From contig CANMWN010000004.1 of assembly GCA_947501625.1 (NCBI GenBank), positions 62,001 to 126,000 on the forward strand: a stretch of 64,000 bases of DNA, written 5' to 3'. The stretch is from an uncultured Flavobacteriaceae bacterium (GTDB lineage: Bacteria > Bacteroidota > Bacteroidia > Flavobacteriales > Flavobacteriaceae). A model generated the notes under the pieces. It was not told where the DNA came from, did not search any database, and saw only the letters and a program-made list of their open reading frames with translations. This document shows positions 47,637-57,654 of the stretch, one piece after another. Every line of letters begins with the position of its first letter. The first letter of the stretch is position 1. A program made the translations under genes and the position numbers.

Positions 47637-50042
47637 ATGAAGCGTAGAATAAAAAAAATAGCCATTATTGGTTCTGGAATTATGGGAAGCGGAATTGCTT
47701 GCCATTTTGCCAATATTGGTGTAGATGTTTTATTGTTAGACATTGTTCCTAGAGAACTAAATGATAAGGAAAAAGCAAAAGGTCTTACACTTGAAGACAA
47801 AGTTGTAAGAAACAGGTTGGTAAATGATGCGTTAAAGGCTTCATTGAAATCAAAACCTTCTCCTATATACAGTCAAAAATTTGCAAATAGAATTACAACT
47901 GGTAACCTTGAAGATGATATTGCCAAAGTAAAAGATGTAGATTGGATTATGGAAGTTGTTGTTGAACGATTAGACATCAAACAACAAGTATTTGAAAAAT
48001 TAGAAAAGTACAGAACTCCTGGAACTTTAATAACGTCTAACACTTCAGGAATACCAATTAAATTTATGAGCGAAGGTCGCTCCGAAGATTTTCAAAAACA
48101 TTTCTGTGGCACACACTTTTTCAATCCTGCACGTTATTTAAAATTATTTGAAATTATTCCTGGACCAAAAACTGATGCTTCAGTTCTTGAATTCTTAAAT
48201 GGATATGGTGAGCAATTTTTAGGAAAAACTTCTGTGGTTGCTAAAGATACTCCTGCATTTATTGGAAACAGAATTGGAATCTTCAGTATTATGAGTTTAT
48301 TCCACACGGTTAAAGAAATGGACTTAACTATTGAAGAAGTTGATAAATTATCTGGACCTGTTATTGGACGACCTAAATCTGCTACTTTTCGCACGGTAGA
48401 TGTGGTTGGATTAGATACTTTGGTACATGTTGCAAACGGAATTGCTGCGAATTGTAAAGAGGATGAGCGTTTAGAATTATTTCAACTTCCGGAATTCATC
48501 AACACAATGATGGAAAACAAATGGTTGGGAAGTAAAACTAAACAAGGATTTTATAAAAAATCTGTTTCTGCCGAAGGTAAAAAAGAAATTTTATCTCTTG
48601 ATTTAAACACGTTAGAATATAGAACTAAGAAAAGAGCAAAGTTTGCAACTTTAGAGTTGACCAAAACTATTGATAAAGTAGTAGATAGATTCAAAGTATT
48701 GGTAAAAGGAAAAGATAAAGCTGGAGAATTTTACAGGAAAAGTTTTGCTGCATTGTTTGCATATGTTTCAAATAGAATTCCAGAAATTTCTGATGATTTA
48801 TACAAGATAGACGATGCAATGAAAGCAGGATTTGGTTGGGAACATGGTCCTTTCCAAATTTGGGATGCAATAGGTGTAGAAAAAGGAATCGAAATGATGA
48901 AAGCAGAAGGTTTAGAACCAAATGCTTGGGTGGCTGATATGCTTGCTTCGGGAGTAAATTCTTTCTATTCGGTTCAAGAAGGTGCAACTTATTTTTATGA
49001 CATTCCTTCTAAAAAACAAACTAAAAAACCTGGGCAAGATTCCTTTATAATTTTAGATAATATTCGTAAATCAAATGAAGTATTTAAAAATTCAGGTGTT
49101 GTTATTGAAGATTTAGGTGATGGAATCCTTAACTGCGAATTCCAATCTAAAATGAATACGATTGGTGGTGATGTCCTTGCTGGATTAAACAAAGCCGTTG
49201 ATTTGGCAGAAAAAGATTATCAAGGATTGGTTATTGGAAATCAAGGAGCAAACTTCTCTGTTGGAGCTAATATTGGGATGATATTTATGATGGCTGCTGA
49301 GCAAGAATACGATGAATTGAATATGGCTATCAAATATTTCCAGGATACAATGATGCGTATGCGTTATTCTTCTATTCCTACTATTGCTGCGCCACACGGC
49401 ATGTCACTTGGTGGAGGATGCGAATTATCAATGCATGCCGATAAAGTTGTGGCAGCTGCTGAAACATATATTGGTTTGGTTGAGTTTGGTGTTGGTGTTA
49501 TTCCTGGTGGTGGAGGCTCAAAAGAAATGGCCTTAAGAGCTTCTGATACATTTAGAAAAGGTGATGTAGAACTGAACGTATTACAAGAGTATTTTTTAAC
49601 AATAGGTATGGCAAAAGTTGCAACTTCAGCATATGAAGCTTTTGACCTTGGAATCCTTCAAAAAGGAAAAGATGTTGTTGTAGTTAACAGAGATAGACAA
49701 ATTGCAACTGCTAAAGCGCATGCAAAATTAATAGCTGAATCTGGATATACACAAAAGCCAAAAAGGAAAGATGTAAAAGTACTTGGTAAACAAGCTTTAG
49801 GAATGTTCTTAGTTGGAACTGACTCAATGGAAGCTAGTAAGTACATAAGTGAACATGATAAGAAAATTGCTAACAAATTAGCATATGTGATGGCTGGTGG
49901 TGATTTATCTGAGCCAACAATGGTTAGCGAGCAATACTTATTAGACCTAGAACGTGAAGCCTTCTTAAGTTTATGTACCGAACGCAAAACTTTAGAACGA
50001 ATTCAACATATGTTAAAAACAGGGAAACCTTTAAGAAATTAA
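47637..50042 (+). CDS. fadN: 3-hydroxyacyl-CoA dehydrogenase / enoyl-CoA hydratase (FadN-type)
   Basis: Two beta-oxidation steps in one 801-residue protein. The dehydrogenase comes first (NAD motif IGSGIMGSGIA about 11-21; GTHFFNPARYLKL), the hydratase/crotonase part last (GANFSVGANIG; HGMSLGGGCELSMHADKVV; GLVEFGVGVIPGGGG). This order is that of B. subtilis FadN and the reverse of E. coli FadB. Four bases ahead of the thiolase gene. Confidence 0.95.
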   Translation: MKRRIKKIAIIGSGIMGSGIACHFANIGVDVLLLDIVPRELNDKEKAKGLTLEDKVVRNRLVNDALKASLKSKPSPIYSQKFANRITTGNLEDDIAKVKDVDWIMEVVVERLDIKQQVFEKLEKYRTPGTLITSNTSGIPIKFMSEGRSEDFQKHFCGTHFFNPARYLKLFEIIPGPKTDASVLEFLNGYGEQFLGKTSVVAKDTPAFIGNRIGIFSIMSLFHTVKEMDLTIEEVDKLSGPVIGRPKSATFRTVDVVGLDTLVHVANGIAANCKEDERLELFQLPEFINTMMENKWLGSKTKQGFYKKSVSAEGKKEILSLDLNTLEYRTKKRAKFATLELTKTIDKVVDRFKVLVKGKDKAGEFYRKSFAALFAYVSNRIPEISDDLYKIDDAMKAGFGWEHGPFQIWDAIGVEKGIEMMKAEGLEPNAWVADMLASGVNSFYSVQEGATYFYDIPSKKQTKKPGQDSFIILDNIRKSNEVFKNSGVVIEDLGDGILNCEFQSKMNTIGGDVLAGLNKAVDLAEKDYQGLVIGNQGANFSVGANIGMIFMMAAEQEYDELNMAIKYFQDTMMRMRYSSIPTIAAPHGMSLGGGCELSMHADKVVAAAETYIGLVEFGVGVIPGGGGSKEMALRASDTFRKGDVELNVLQEYFLTIGMAKVATSAYEAFDLGILQKGKDVVVVNRDRQIATAKAHAKLIAESGYTQKPKRKDVKVLGKQALGMFLVGTDSMEASKYISEHDKKIANKLAYVMAGGDLSEPTMVSEQYLLDLEREAFLSLCTERKTLERIQHMLKTGKPLRN

Positions 50043-50046
50043 GAAG

Positions 50047-51237
50047 ATGAAAACAGCGTATATAGTAAAAGCATATAGAACTGCCGTAGGAAAAGCTCCT
50101 AAAGGTGTATTTAGATTTAAAAGAACTGATGAATTGGCTGCAGAAACAATTCAATATATGATGAATGAATTGCCAGAGTTTGACAAAACTCGTATCGATG
50201 ATGTTATAGTTGGTAATGCAATGCCTGAAGGTTCTCAAGGATTAAACATGGGACGTTTAATCTCTTTAATGGGTTTAGATATTGTGGATGTTCCAGGAGT
50301 AACAGTTAATAGATTTTGTTCATCAGGAATTGAAACTATTGGAATGGGTGTTGCAAAAATTCAAGCAGGAATGGCTGATTGTATTATTGCAGGTGGAGCA
50401 GAAAGTATGAGTTCTGTACCTATGACTGGTTTTAAGACCGAATTAAATTACGATATCGTTAATGCAGGTCATGAAGATTATTATTGGGGAATGGGAAATA
50501 CAGCAGAAGCTGTTGCCAACCAATTTAATGTTTCTCGTGAAGATCAAGATGAGTTTGCATACAATTCGCATATGAAAGCATTGAAGGCGCAAGCTGAAAA
50601 TCGTTTTCAAGATCAAATTGTTCCTATTAAAGTTGATCAAACATATATAGATAGTAACGGTAAAAAAGCAACAAAATCTTATACAGTTACTAAAGATGAA
50701 GGTCCAAGGGCAGGAACAAGCACAGCTGTTTTAAATAAACTTCGCCCTGTATTTGCTGCAGGTGGAAGTGTAACTGCAGGAAACTCATCTCAAATGAGTG
50801 ATGGTGCCGCATTTGTAATGATCATGAGTGAAGAAATGGTAAAAGAATTAAATCTTGAACCGATTGCAAGAATGGTAAATTATGCTGCTGCTGGTGTTGA
50901 GCCACGTATTATGGGAATTGGTCCAGTTAAAGCAATTCCGAAAGCGTTAAAACAAGCTGGTTTAAAACAAAGTGATTTAGGTTTAATAGAATTGAATGAG
51001 GCTTTTGCTTCACAATCATTAGCTGTAATGAGAGAATTAGATTTAAATCAAGAAATAGTAAACGTAAATGGTGGTGCAATTGCATTAGGTCATCCATTAG
51101 GATGTACTGGTGCAAAATTATCTGTACAACTATTTGACGAAATGAGAAAACAAAATATGAAAGGTAAATACGGTGCCGTAACTATGTGTGTTGGAACTGG
51201 TCAAGGAGCTTGTGGTATTTATGAATTTTTAAATTAA
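50047..51237 (+). CDS. fadA: Acetyl-CoA C-acyltransferase (3-ketoacyl-CoA thiolase)
   Basis: Last step of beta-oxidation. 396 residues with the acyl-accepting Cys91 in NRFCSSGIE, then NEAFASQ, GGAIALGHPLGCTGA (catalytic His) and the C-terminal CVGTGQGACGIYE (second Cys). Length is standard. Operon with fadN and the acyl-CoA dehydrogenase gene, which follows after six bases. Confidence 0.96.
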   Translation: MKTAYIVKAYRTAVGKAPKGVFRFKRTDELAAETIQYMMNELPEFDKTRIDDVIVGNAMPEGSQGLNMGRLISLMGLDIVDVPGVTVNRFCSSGIETIGMGVAKIQAGMADCIIAGGAESMSSVPMTGFKTELNYDIVNAGHEDYYWGMGNTAEAVANQFNVSREDQDEFAYNSHMKALKAQAENRFQDQIVPIKVDQTYIDSNGKKATKSYTVTKDEGPRAGTSTAVLNKLRPVFAAGGSVTAGNSSQMSDGAAFVMIMSEEMVKELNLEPIARMVNYAAAGVEPRIMGIGPVKAIPKALKQAGLKQSDLGLIELNEAFASQSLAVMRELDLNQEIVNVNGGAIALGHPLGCTGAKLSVQLFDEMRKQNMKGKYGAVTMCVGTGQGACGIYEFLN

Positions 51238-51243
51238 GAAAAA

Positions 51244-53034
51244 ATGGCAGATTTATTAAGAGGAGGGCAATTCCTTGTAAAAGAAACTAATTGTGATGAT
51301 GTGTTTACTCCCGAAGATTTTTCGGAGGAGCAACAAATGATGAAAGAAGCGGTTATGGAATTTAATGACCGTGAGATTATTCCACATAAAGAAAGATTTG
51401 AGAAAAAAGATTTTGCTTTGACTGAAGAATGTATGGTAAAAGCCGGAGAACTTGGTTTCTTAGGCGTTGCTGTACCAGAAGCGTACGGAGGACTTGGAAT
51501 GGGATTCGTTTCAACCTGTTTAACATGTGATTACATTTCATCAGGAACTGGATCTTTTAGTACTGCTTTTGGAGCGCATACTGGAATTGGTACAATGCCA
51601 ATTACACTTTATGGAACTGAAGAACAAAAACAAAAATATGTGCCTAAATTAGCAACTGGTGAATGGTTTGGTGCTTATTGCCTTACCGAGCCTGGAGCAG
51701 GTTCAGATGCAAATTCTGGAAAAACTACTGCTGTTTTATCTGATGATGGAAAATCATACAAAATAAATGGGCAAAAAATGTGGATTTCAAATGCAGGTTT
51801 TTGTAGTTTGATGATCGTTTTTGCTCGTATTGAAGATGATAAAAACATCACAGGATTTATTGTAGAAAATGATCCAAATAATGGTATTACTATGGGTGAA
51901 GAAGAACATAAATTAGGTATTCGCGCTTCTTCTACTCGTCAAGTATTCTTTAATGATACTGTTGTTCCTGTTGAAAATATGCTTTCTGAAAGAGGTAATG
52001 GTTTTAAAATTGCAATGAATGCATTGAACGTTGGACGCATTAAGTTAGCTGCTGCTTGTTTAGATTCTCAAAGAAGAATTTTGACGCACGCTGTTGAATA
52101 TGCAAATGAACGCAAACAATTTAAAACTCCTATTTCTGATTTCGGAGCAATTAAAGTTAAGTTAGCTGAAATGGCTACAAGTGCTTATGCTGGAGAATCT
52201 GCAACTTACAGAGCTGCAAAAAATATTGAAGATCGAATTGCTATACGCGAAGCTTCTGGTAATACGCATCAAGAGGCTGAACTAAAAGGTGTTGAGGAAT
52301 ATGCAATTGAATGTTCTATTCTTAAAGTTGCGGTTTCTGAAGATGTTCAAAATGCTGCTGATGAAGGTATTCAAATTTTTGGCGGAATGGGATTCTCTGA
52401 AGAAACTCCTATGGAAGCAGCTTGGCGTGATGCTCGTATTGCACGTATCTATGAAGGTACAAACGAAATTAATAGAATGTTATCTGTAGGGATGCTTGTT
52501 AAAAAAGCTATGAAAGGTCATGTTGATTTATTAGGCCCTGCAAATGCAGTTCAGGAAGAATTAATGGGTATTCCTTCTTTTGACACTCCAGATTATTCTG
52601 AATTATTTTCTGAAGAAAAAGAAATGATTGCTAAATTGAAGAAAACTTTCTTAATGGTTGCTGGTGGTGCTGTTCAAAAATATGGACCAGATCTTGAAGA
52701 TCATCAACAGTTATTAGTAGCTGCTGCAGATATTTTAATTGAAATTTATATGGCAGAGTCAGCAATCTTAAGAACTGAGAAAAATGCGAAGCGTTTTGGC
52801 GAAGAAGCACAGTCAGTTCAAATAGCAATGTCAAAATTATATTTATATCATGCTGTTGATATTATTGAAGAAAAAGGTAAAGAAAGTATCATTTCTTTTG
52901 CCGAAGGTGATGAACAGCGAATGATGTTAATGGGATTAAAGCGTTTTACTAAATACACAAACTATCCTGATATAGTTGATTTAAGAAACGAAATCGCAGA
53001 AAAAGTTAAGGCAGAAAACAAATACTGTTTTTAG
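51244..53034 (+). CDS. fadE: Acyl-CoA dehydrogenase with C-terminal extension (FadE-type)
   Basis: First, FAD-dependent step of beta-oxidation. 596 residues: standard acyl-CoA dehydrogenase part (about 25-425) with CLTEPGAGSDANSG, FGGMGFSEETPME and YEGTNEINRML, then an extra helical domain of about 150 residues, as in the B. subtilis FadE/VLCAD-like group. The electron acceptor, presumably ETF, is not encoded here. Ends the operon before a strong terminator. Confidence 0.95.
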   Translation: MADLLRGGQFLVKETNCDDVFTPEDFSEEQQMMKEAVMEFNDREIIPHKERFEKKDFALTEECMVKAGELGFLGVAVPEAYGGLGMGFVSTCLTCDYISSGTGSFSTAFGAHTGIGTMPITLYGTEEQKQKYVPKLATGEWFGAYCLTEPGAGSDANSGKTTAVLSDDGKSYKINGQKMWISNAGFCSLMIVFARIEDDKNITGFIVENDPNNGITMGEEEHKLGIRASSTRQVFFNDTVVPVENMLSERGNGFKIAMNALNVGRIKLAAACLDSQRRILTHAVEYANERKQFKTPISDFGAIKVKLAEMATSAYAGESATYRAAKNIEDRIAIREASGNTHQEAELKGVEEYAIECSILKVAVSEDVQNAADEGIQIFGGMGFSEETPMEAAWRDARIARIYEGTNEINRMLSVGMLVKKAMKGHVDLLGPANAVQEELMGIPSFDTPDYSELFSEEKEMIAKLKKTFLMVAGGAVQKYGPDLEDHQQLLVAAADILIEIYMAESAILRTEKNAKRFGEEAQSVQIAMSKLYLYHAVDIIEEKGKESIISFAEGDEQRMMLMGLKRFTKYTNYPDIVDLRNEIAEKVKAENKYCF

Positions 53035-53057
53035 TTTTATGGTTAATTTTAATTCAG

Positions 53058-53088
53058 AAAACCCAAAGCAATGCTTTGGGTTTTTTTT
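53058..53088 (+). terminator. Terminator of the beta-oxidation operon
   Basis: AAAACCCAAAGCA (53058-53070) with TGCTTTGGGTTTT (53072-53084) and eight T at 53081-53088. Confidence 0.88.
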
Positions 53089-53090
53089 GT

Positions 53091-53098
53091 TATTTTTG
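53091..53098 (+). promoter_or_regulatory. Candidate -7 element for the propeller-protein gene
   Basis: TAttTTTG immediately after the fad terminator and 22 bases before ATG 53121. The -33 region overlaps the terminator hairpin. Confidence 0.5.
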
Positions 53099-53120
53099 GT
53101 TACTTCTAAACTATTTTCTG

Positions 53121-54434
53121 ATGAAAAAAATTCTTACAATTTCAATCTTACTATTTTCTTTTTTTAGTTATTCACAACCAAATACCGATATTTTCTTATT
53201 TGATTTAGCAAAAATTGATGGAAAGTTAATCCTATCAAATGGGAAAAACATTAGTAACAATGAAGGCTATGACAACCAACCTTCATTTATGGACGAACGT
53301 ATTATTTTTTATTCCGGAACTAGAAACGGACAAACTGATATTGTAAGATATGATATTGAAACTGGAAGAATGAAATGGGTTTCAGCAACTGAGGGAAGTG
53401 AATATTCTCCTTTAAAAATTCCTAAAAAAAATAGAGTTTCAGCAATTCGCTTAGAAAAAGACGGCTCACAAAAATTATATAAATACACCATCAAAAAAAA
53501 CGTTTCTAAACCACTAATAGATAATATTATTATAGGTTATCAAACATGGTACGATGAAGAAACACTTATCTCATCAGTTTTGGAAGATGGCGGATTATCA
53601 CTTTACATTACAAATTTAACAGAACCTAAAAACTATAAGGTTGATACCAAAATTGGAAGGTCATTACATAAAATTCCAAAAACAGCACTAGCAAGTTATA
53701 TCAGCAAGAAAAATGAACAATGGGAAATACGTTCATTGAATCCAACATCTGCTGAAACTGAATTCATTGCTCAAGCACTTCCAAAATCAGAGGATTTTTG
53801 TTGGACTGTTAATGGTACTATTTTAATGGGAAGAGGCGATGTATTATACAAACTAAATCCAAAAACCGATAAATATTGGAAAAAAGTTGCATCATTAAAA
53901 AAATATGGAATTAAAAATATTACGAGGCTTGCAACTAGTCCAAATGGAAGTAAAATTGCAATTGTTGGAGAACCAACTATTGTTGATAAAAGTGATACCA
54001 AAGAAGAAATGACTGACGAAGTTGAAGTATTAGAACCTGTATTAGAAAATGTTGCTTGGATCGCTGGAAATTGGAAAGGAAAAGCATTTGGTGGAACTGT
54101 TGAAGAGAATTGGAGTGAGCCTTCTGGTGATTCCATGATGGCTGCTTTTAAACATATCAAATACGGGAATGTTACTTTTTACGAACTAGAAATTATTAGA
54201 GAAGTAAACAATACGCTAATGCTTCAATTAAAACATTTTCATGGTAATTTAAAAGGCTGGGAAACAAAAGATGAAACTGTTGATTTTCCTCTTAAAGAAA
54301 TTACTCATAATAAAGTTGTCTTTGAAGGTATGGCATTTGAAAAAATAAACGAGAATGAAATGATTGTGACTGTTGATATTAAACAAAAAGACGGTTCCAT
54401 TCAAAAAATGAAATTTAATTATACTAAAGATTAA
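53121..54434 (+). CDS. Exported TolB-like beta-propeller protein with C-terminal DUF6265-like domain
   Basis: 437 residues from ATG 53121, which opens the signal peptide (KKILTISILLFSFFSYSQ); the longer frame from 53076 overlaps the terminator and promoter. Residues 20-300 have TolB/WD40-like blades (DIVRYDIETGRMKWVS; TDKYWKKVASL). Residues about 310-437 form a separate domain (WIAGNWKGKAFGGTVEENW) that I match to DUF6265. Overlaps the PPIase gene by one base (TAATG). Function unknown. Confidence 0.8.
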   Translation: MKKILTISILLFSFFSYSQPNTDIFLFDLAKIDGKLILSNGKNISNNEGYDNQPSFMDERIIFYSGTRNGQTDIVRYDIETGRMKWVSATEGSEYSPLKIPKKNRVSAIRLEKDGSQKLYKYTIKKNVSKPLIDNIIIGYQTWYDEETLISSVLEDGGLSLYITNLTEPKNYKVDTKIGRSLHKIPKTALASYISKKNEQWEIRSLNPTSAETEFIAQALPKSEDFCWTVNGTILMGRGDVLYKLNPKTDKYWKKVASLKKYGIKNITRLATSPNGSKIAIVGEPTIVDKSDTKEEMTDEVEVLEPVLENVAWIAGNWKGKAFGGTVEENWSEPSGDSMMAAFKHIKYGNVTFYELEIIREVNNTLMLQLKHFHGNLKGWETKDETVDFPLKEITHNKVVFEGMAFEKINENEMIVTVDIKQKDGSIQKMKFNYTKD

Positions 54435-55060
54435 TGAAGAAATTTAGCATCATTTTAGGATTATTATTAATTGTATCATGCAGTCCAAAACTATTTAAAG
54501 AAAAGTGGACGGAAGAAAAAGCACCAGAATATTTCAAAGCTCGCTTTGAAACAACGCAAGGAAGTTTTGATATTGAAGCCAGAAGAGAATGGTCTCCAAT
54601 TGGTGTAGACCGTTTATATCAATTGATAAAACATGATTTCTATACTGATATCGCCTTATATAGAGTTTTACCAAAGTTTGTAGTACAGTTTGGAATACAT
54701 AATGATTCGATTTTAAATAATCGTTGGAGTGCAGTCAAATTAAAAGACGAACCTGTATTGAAGAGTAATGATTCAATGACTATTTCTTTTGCTCGTGGTG
54801 GAAAAGAGTCTCGTACAACACAAATTTTCATTAATATGAAAGATAACCCTAGACTTGACAAATTGGATTATGGTGGTGTAAAAGGTTTCCCTGTGATAGC
54901 CAAAATAACTAATGGAATGGAGAATGTACAAAAATTTTATGCTGATTATGGTCCTAAACCTGCTCAAGAACAAGGTGCTATTTATGAAAAAGGAAATACG
55001 TATTTAAAAGAGAAATATCCCAAACTAGATTATATTACGAAAGCATATATTATTGAATAA
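54434..55060 (+). CDS. Lipoprotein peptidyl-prolyl isomerase (cyclophilin type)
   Basis: 208 residues with a lipoprotein signal (LLLIVSCSPK, Cys16) and a cyclophilin domain: FETTQGSFDIEA, FYTDIALYRVLPKFVVQFG, and SFARGGKESRTTQIFINM, where the usual FFI is present as QIFIN. Catalyses proline isomerisation of envelope proteins from the inner face of a membrane. Coupled to the upstream propeller gene. Confidence 0.88.
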   Translation: MKKFSIILGLLLIVSCSPKLFKEKWTEEKAPEYFKARFETTQGSFDIEARREWSPIGVDRLYQLIKHDFYTDIALYRVLPKFVVQFGIHNDSILNNRWSAVKLKDEPVLKSNDSMTISFARGGKESRTTQIFINMKDNPRLDKLDYGGVKGFPVIAKITNGMENVQKFYADYGPKPAQEQGAIYEKGNTYLKEKYPKLDYITKAYIIE

Positions 55061-55064
55061 TTTA

Positions 55065-55466
55065 ATGTCTTTATTAGAAGAATTATTTTGCTGGCTTTAT
55101 AGTTATTATGATAACAATATTAAATGGAAAGATTCTAAAACTCCATTTTTATCATCAATCATGGTCATTGCTGCATTGTTTATGTTCAATTTTGTTTTTA
55201 TTCGTGATTTAATTATTCATCACATATACAAACTCCCTGCAAGTTATAGTTCTTTTAAATATGACGAATTGATAATTCCTACATTTTTCATATTTATTGT
55301 TGCATATTATTTTAAATATAAAAATAGATACTTATCAATATTAAAAAAATATAAGTTGTTGGATTCAAAAGTGCCAAAGTATATGTTTATATTTTATATC
55401 ATCGTTACAGTTATCTCAACAATTGCAATGGGATATTCAGTAAGAAATAATCTTTTTTGGTTTTAA
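55065..55466 (+). CDS. Small membrane protein of unknown function
   Basis: 133 residues from ATG 55065; an in-frame TTG at 55053 overlaps the upstream gene and is less likely. Three membrane helices are apparent (about 27-50, 65-85, 103-125), with a basic loop between the second and third. It begins four bases after the PPIase stop. No family recognised. Confidence 0.6.
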   Translation: MSLLEELFCWLYSYYDNNIKWKDSKTPFLSSIMVIAALFMFNFVFIRDLIIHHIYKLPASYSSFKYDELIIPTFFIFIVAYYFKYKNRYLSILKKYKLLDSKVPKYMFIFYIIVTVISTIAMGYSVRNNLFWF

Positions 55467-55467
55467 C

Positions 55468-55498
55468 AAAAAATGCGCTCAAATTGAGCGCATTTTTT
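55468..55498. terminator. Bidirectional terminator
   Basis: AAAAAATGCGCTCAA (55468-55482) pairs with TTGAGCGCATTTTTT (55484-55498). Serves the membrane-protein gene and possibly the dnaK side. Confidence 0.85.
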
Positions 55499-55500
55499 AT

Positions 55501-55533
55501 TTTTAGATTCTTCGTTTTCACTCAGAATGATAT
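55501..55533. repeat. Degenerate dispersed intergenic repeat
   Basis: GATTCTTCG...CTCAGAATGAT resembles the ATTCTTCG-CTCAGAATGACA units I recall from many flavobacterial intergenic regions. Lies between a terminator and the dnaK stop. Confidence 0.4.
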
Positions 55534-55540
55534 AAAAGAA

Positions 55541-57448
55541 TTATTTCTCTTCTTCTACCTCTTCAAAATCTACATCTTGCACATCATCTTCGGCAGTTGA
55601 ACCTCCAGCATCTTGCTGTGCTCCTGCTCCACTTGCTTGTGCTTCTTGTTCTGCTTTGTACATTTCTTCAGAAGCAACTTTCCAAGCCTCATTTATCTTT
55701 TCCATTGCAGCATCAATTTGTGCAATATCTTTAGATTCATGTGCCGCTTTCAATTCAGTTAATGCTGCTTCAATTGGGCCTTTTTTATCATCAGATAATT
55801 TATCTCCAAATTCTTTCAATTGTTTTTCCGTTTGGAAAATCATTGAATCTGCACCATTAATTTTCTCAGCAGTTTCTTTAGCAGTTTTATCAGCATCAGC
55901 ATTTGCTTCTGCTTCTTGTTTCATTTTCTTGATTTCTTCTTCTGTCAATCCAGATGAAGCTTCAATACGAATGTTATGTTCTTTTCCTGTTCCTTTATCT
56001 TTTGCCGAAACATTGATTATACCATTAGCATCAATATCAAAAGTTACTTCAATTTGAGGAACTCCTCTTTGTGCTGGTGGAATACCATCTAAATGGAAAC
56101 GACCAATAGTATTATTATCTGCAGCCATAGCGCGCTCTCCTTGAAGCACGTGAATTTCAACACTTGGTTGATTATCTACTGCTGTTGAGAATACTTGAGA
56201 TTTCTTTGTTGGAATCGTAGTATTTGCCTCTATTAACTTCGTAAATACATTACCCATAGTTTCGATACCAAGAGATAATGGAGTAACATCTAATAATAAA
56301 ACATCTGTTACATCACCAGTTAAAACTCCACCTTGAATTGCAGCACCTACGGCTACAACTTCATCAGGATTTACACCTTTACTTGGTGCTTTCCCAAAGA
56401 ATTTCTCAACTGCCGCTTGAACTGCAGGAATACGTGTAGAACCTCCAACTAAAATCACTTCATCAATATCTTTGGTAGATAAACCAGCATTTTTCAATGC
56501 AGTTTGACATGGCTCAATTGTTCTTTTTACTAAATCATCAATTAATTGTTCAAATTTAGATCTAGTCAATGTACGAACTAAGTGTTTTGGTCCACTTGCA
56601 GTTGCAGTTACATAAGGTAAGTTAATCTCCGTTTGTGCAGAAGATGATAACTCAATTTTTGCTTTTTCAGCAGCTTCTTTTAAACGTTGTAAAGCCATTG
56701 GATCTTTACGTAAATCCATGCTTTCTTCAGCCATAAATTCTTCAGCTAACCAGTTAATGATTTTTTCATCAACATCATCTCCACCTAAATGTGTATCACC
56801 ATCGGTCGCTAATACTTCAAATACACCGTCACCTAACTCTAAGATAGATACATCATGTGTACCTCCACCAAAATCAAATACAACAATTTTTTGATCATCA
56901 TTTTTCTTGTCCAATCCATAAGCCAATGCTGCTGCTGTAGGCTCATTGATAATTCTGCTAACTTTTAATCCAGCAATTTCTCCAGCCTCTTTTGTAGCTT
57001 GACGTTGTGCATCATTAAAATAAGCAGGAACGGTAACTACTGCTTCAGAAACCTCAGTTCCTAAATAATCCTCAGCAGTTTTTTTCATTTTTTGTAATAC
57101 CATTGCTGATATTTCTTGTGGTGTATATAAACGACCATCGATATCAACTCTTGGAGTATCATTATCTCCTTTAACAACTTTATATGGTACTCTTTTAATT
57201 TCTTTAGCGCACTCTGAGAATTTATTTCCCATAAAACGCTTAATAGAATAAACAGTTTTTAAAGGATTTGTTACTGCTTGTCGCTTTGCAGGATCACCAA
57301 CTTTTCTATCGCCACCTTCTATAAACGCAACAATAGAAGGCGTAGTTCTTTTACCTTCTGCATTAGGTATTACAACTGGCTCGTTACCTTCCATTACAGA
57401 AACACACGAGTTGGTAGTACCTAAATCAATTCCTATTATCTTACTCAT
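55541..57448 (-). CDS. dnaK: Chaperone protein DnaK (Hsp70)
   Basis: 635 residues. ATPase domain with [46 protein letters not shown] and [12 protein letters not shown]; substrate-binding domain from about 390; acidic C-terminus ending [11 protein letters not shown]. Folds proteins with DnaJ and GrpE, neither of which is adjacent. No CIRCE element is seen upstream, so HrcA control is unlikely. Confidence 0.98.
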   Translation of the reverse strand: MSKIIGIDLGTTNSCVSVMEGNEPVVIPNAEGKRTTPSIVAFIEGGDRKVGDPAKRQAVTNPLKTVYSIKRFMGNKFSECAKEIKRVPYKVVKGDNDTPRVDIDGRLYTPQEISAMVLQKMKKTAEDYLGTEVSEAVVTVPAYFNDAQRQATKEAGEIAGLKVSRIINEPTAAALAYGLDKKNDDQKIVVFDFGGGTHDVSILELGDGVFEVLATDGDTHLGGDDVDEKIINWLAEEFMAEESMDLRKDPMALQRLKEAAEKAKIELSSSAQTEINLPYVTATASGPKHLVRTLTRSKFEQLIDDLVKRTIEPCQTALKNAGLSTKDIDEVILVGGSTRIPAVQAAVEKFFGKAPSKGVNPDEVVAVGAAIQGGVLTGDVTDVLLLDVTPLSLGIETMGNVFTKLIEANTTIPTKKSQVFSTAVDNQPSVEIHVLQGERAMAADNNTIGRFHLDGIPPAQRGVPQIEVTFDIDANGIINVSAKDKGTGKEHNIRIEASSGLTEEEIKKMKQEAEANADADKTAKETAEKINGADSMIFQTEKQLKEFGDKLSDDKKGPIEAALTELKAAHESKDIAQIDAAMEKINEAWKVASEEMYKAEQEAQASGAGAQQDAGGSTAEDDVQDVDFEEVEEEK

Positions 57449-57529
57449 AATTTATATTTATTTTATTTTTTACTGATTGCTTTTTTAATCGATAACCATA
57501 AGTCAATCATTATGCCAACAGAAATTTTA

Positions 57530-57604
57530 TGTCATGTTGTCATATTCGATATATATGTATTAAAAAAATGTCATTGTTTTTTATAAAAATTTATTATTTG
57601 ACAT
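57530..57604. promoter_or_regulatory. Cluster of TGTCAT motifs between dnaK and sdaA
   Basis: TGTCAT occurs at 57530-57535, 57538-57543 and 57569-57574, with TGACAT at 57599-57604, in the 206-base divergent region. The first two are eight bases apart. In AT-rich DNA this may be chance; a stress-regulator site is a possibility only. Confidence 0.25.
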
Positions 57605-57654
57605 ATCATTTTTCTATATATCATATATTAGCATTCTAAAACTAGCCAAGTAAA

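Noticed and set aside
57449-57654. CIRCE (HrcA) element upstream of dnaK
   Set aside because: No TTAGCACTC inverted repeat present.
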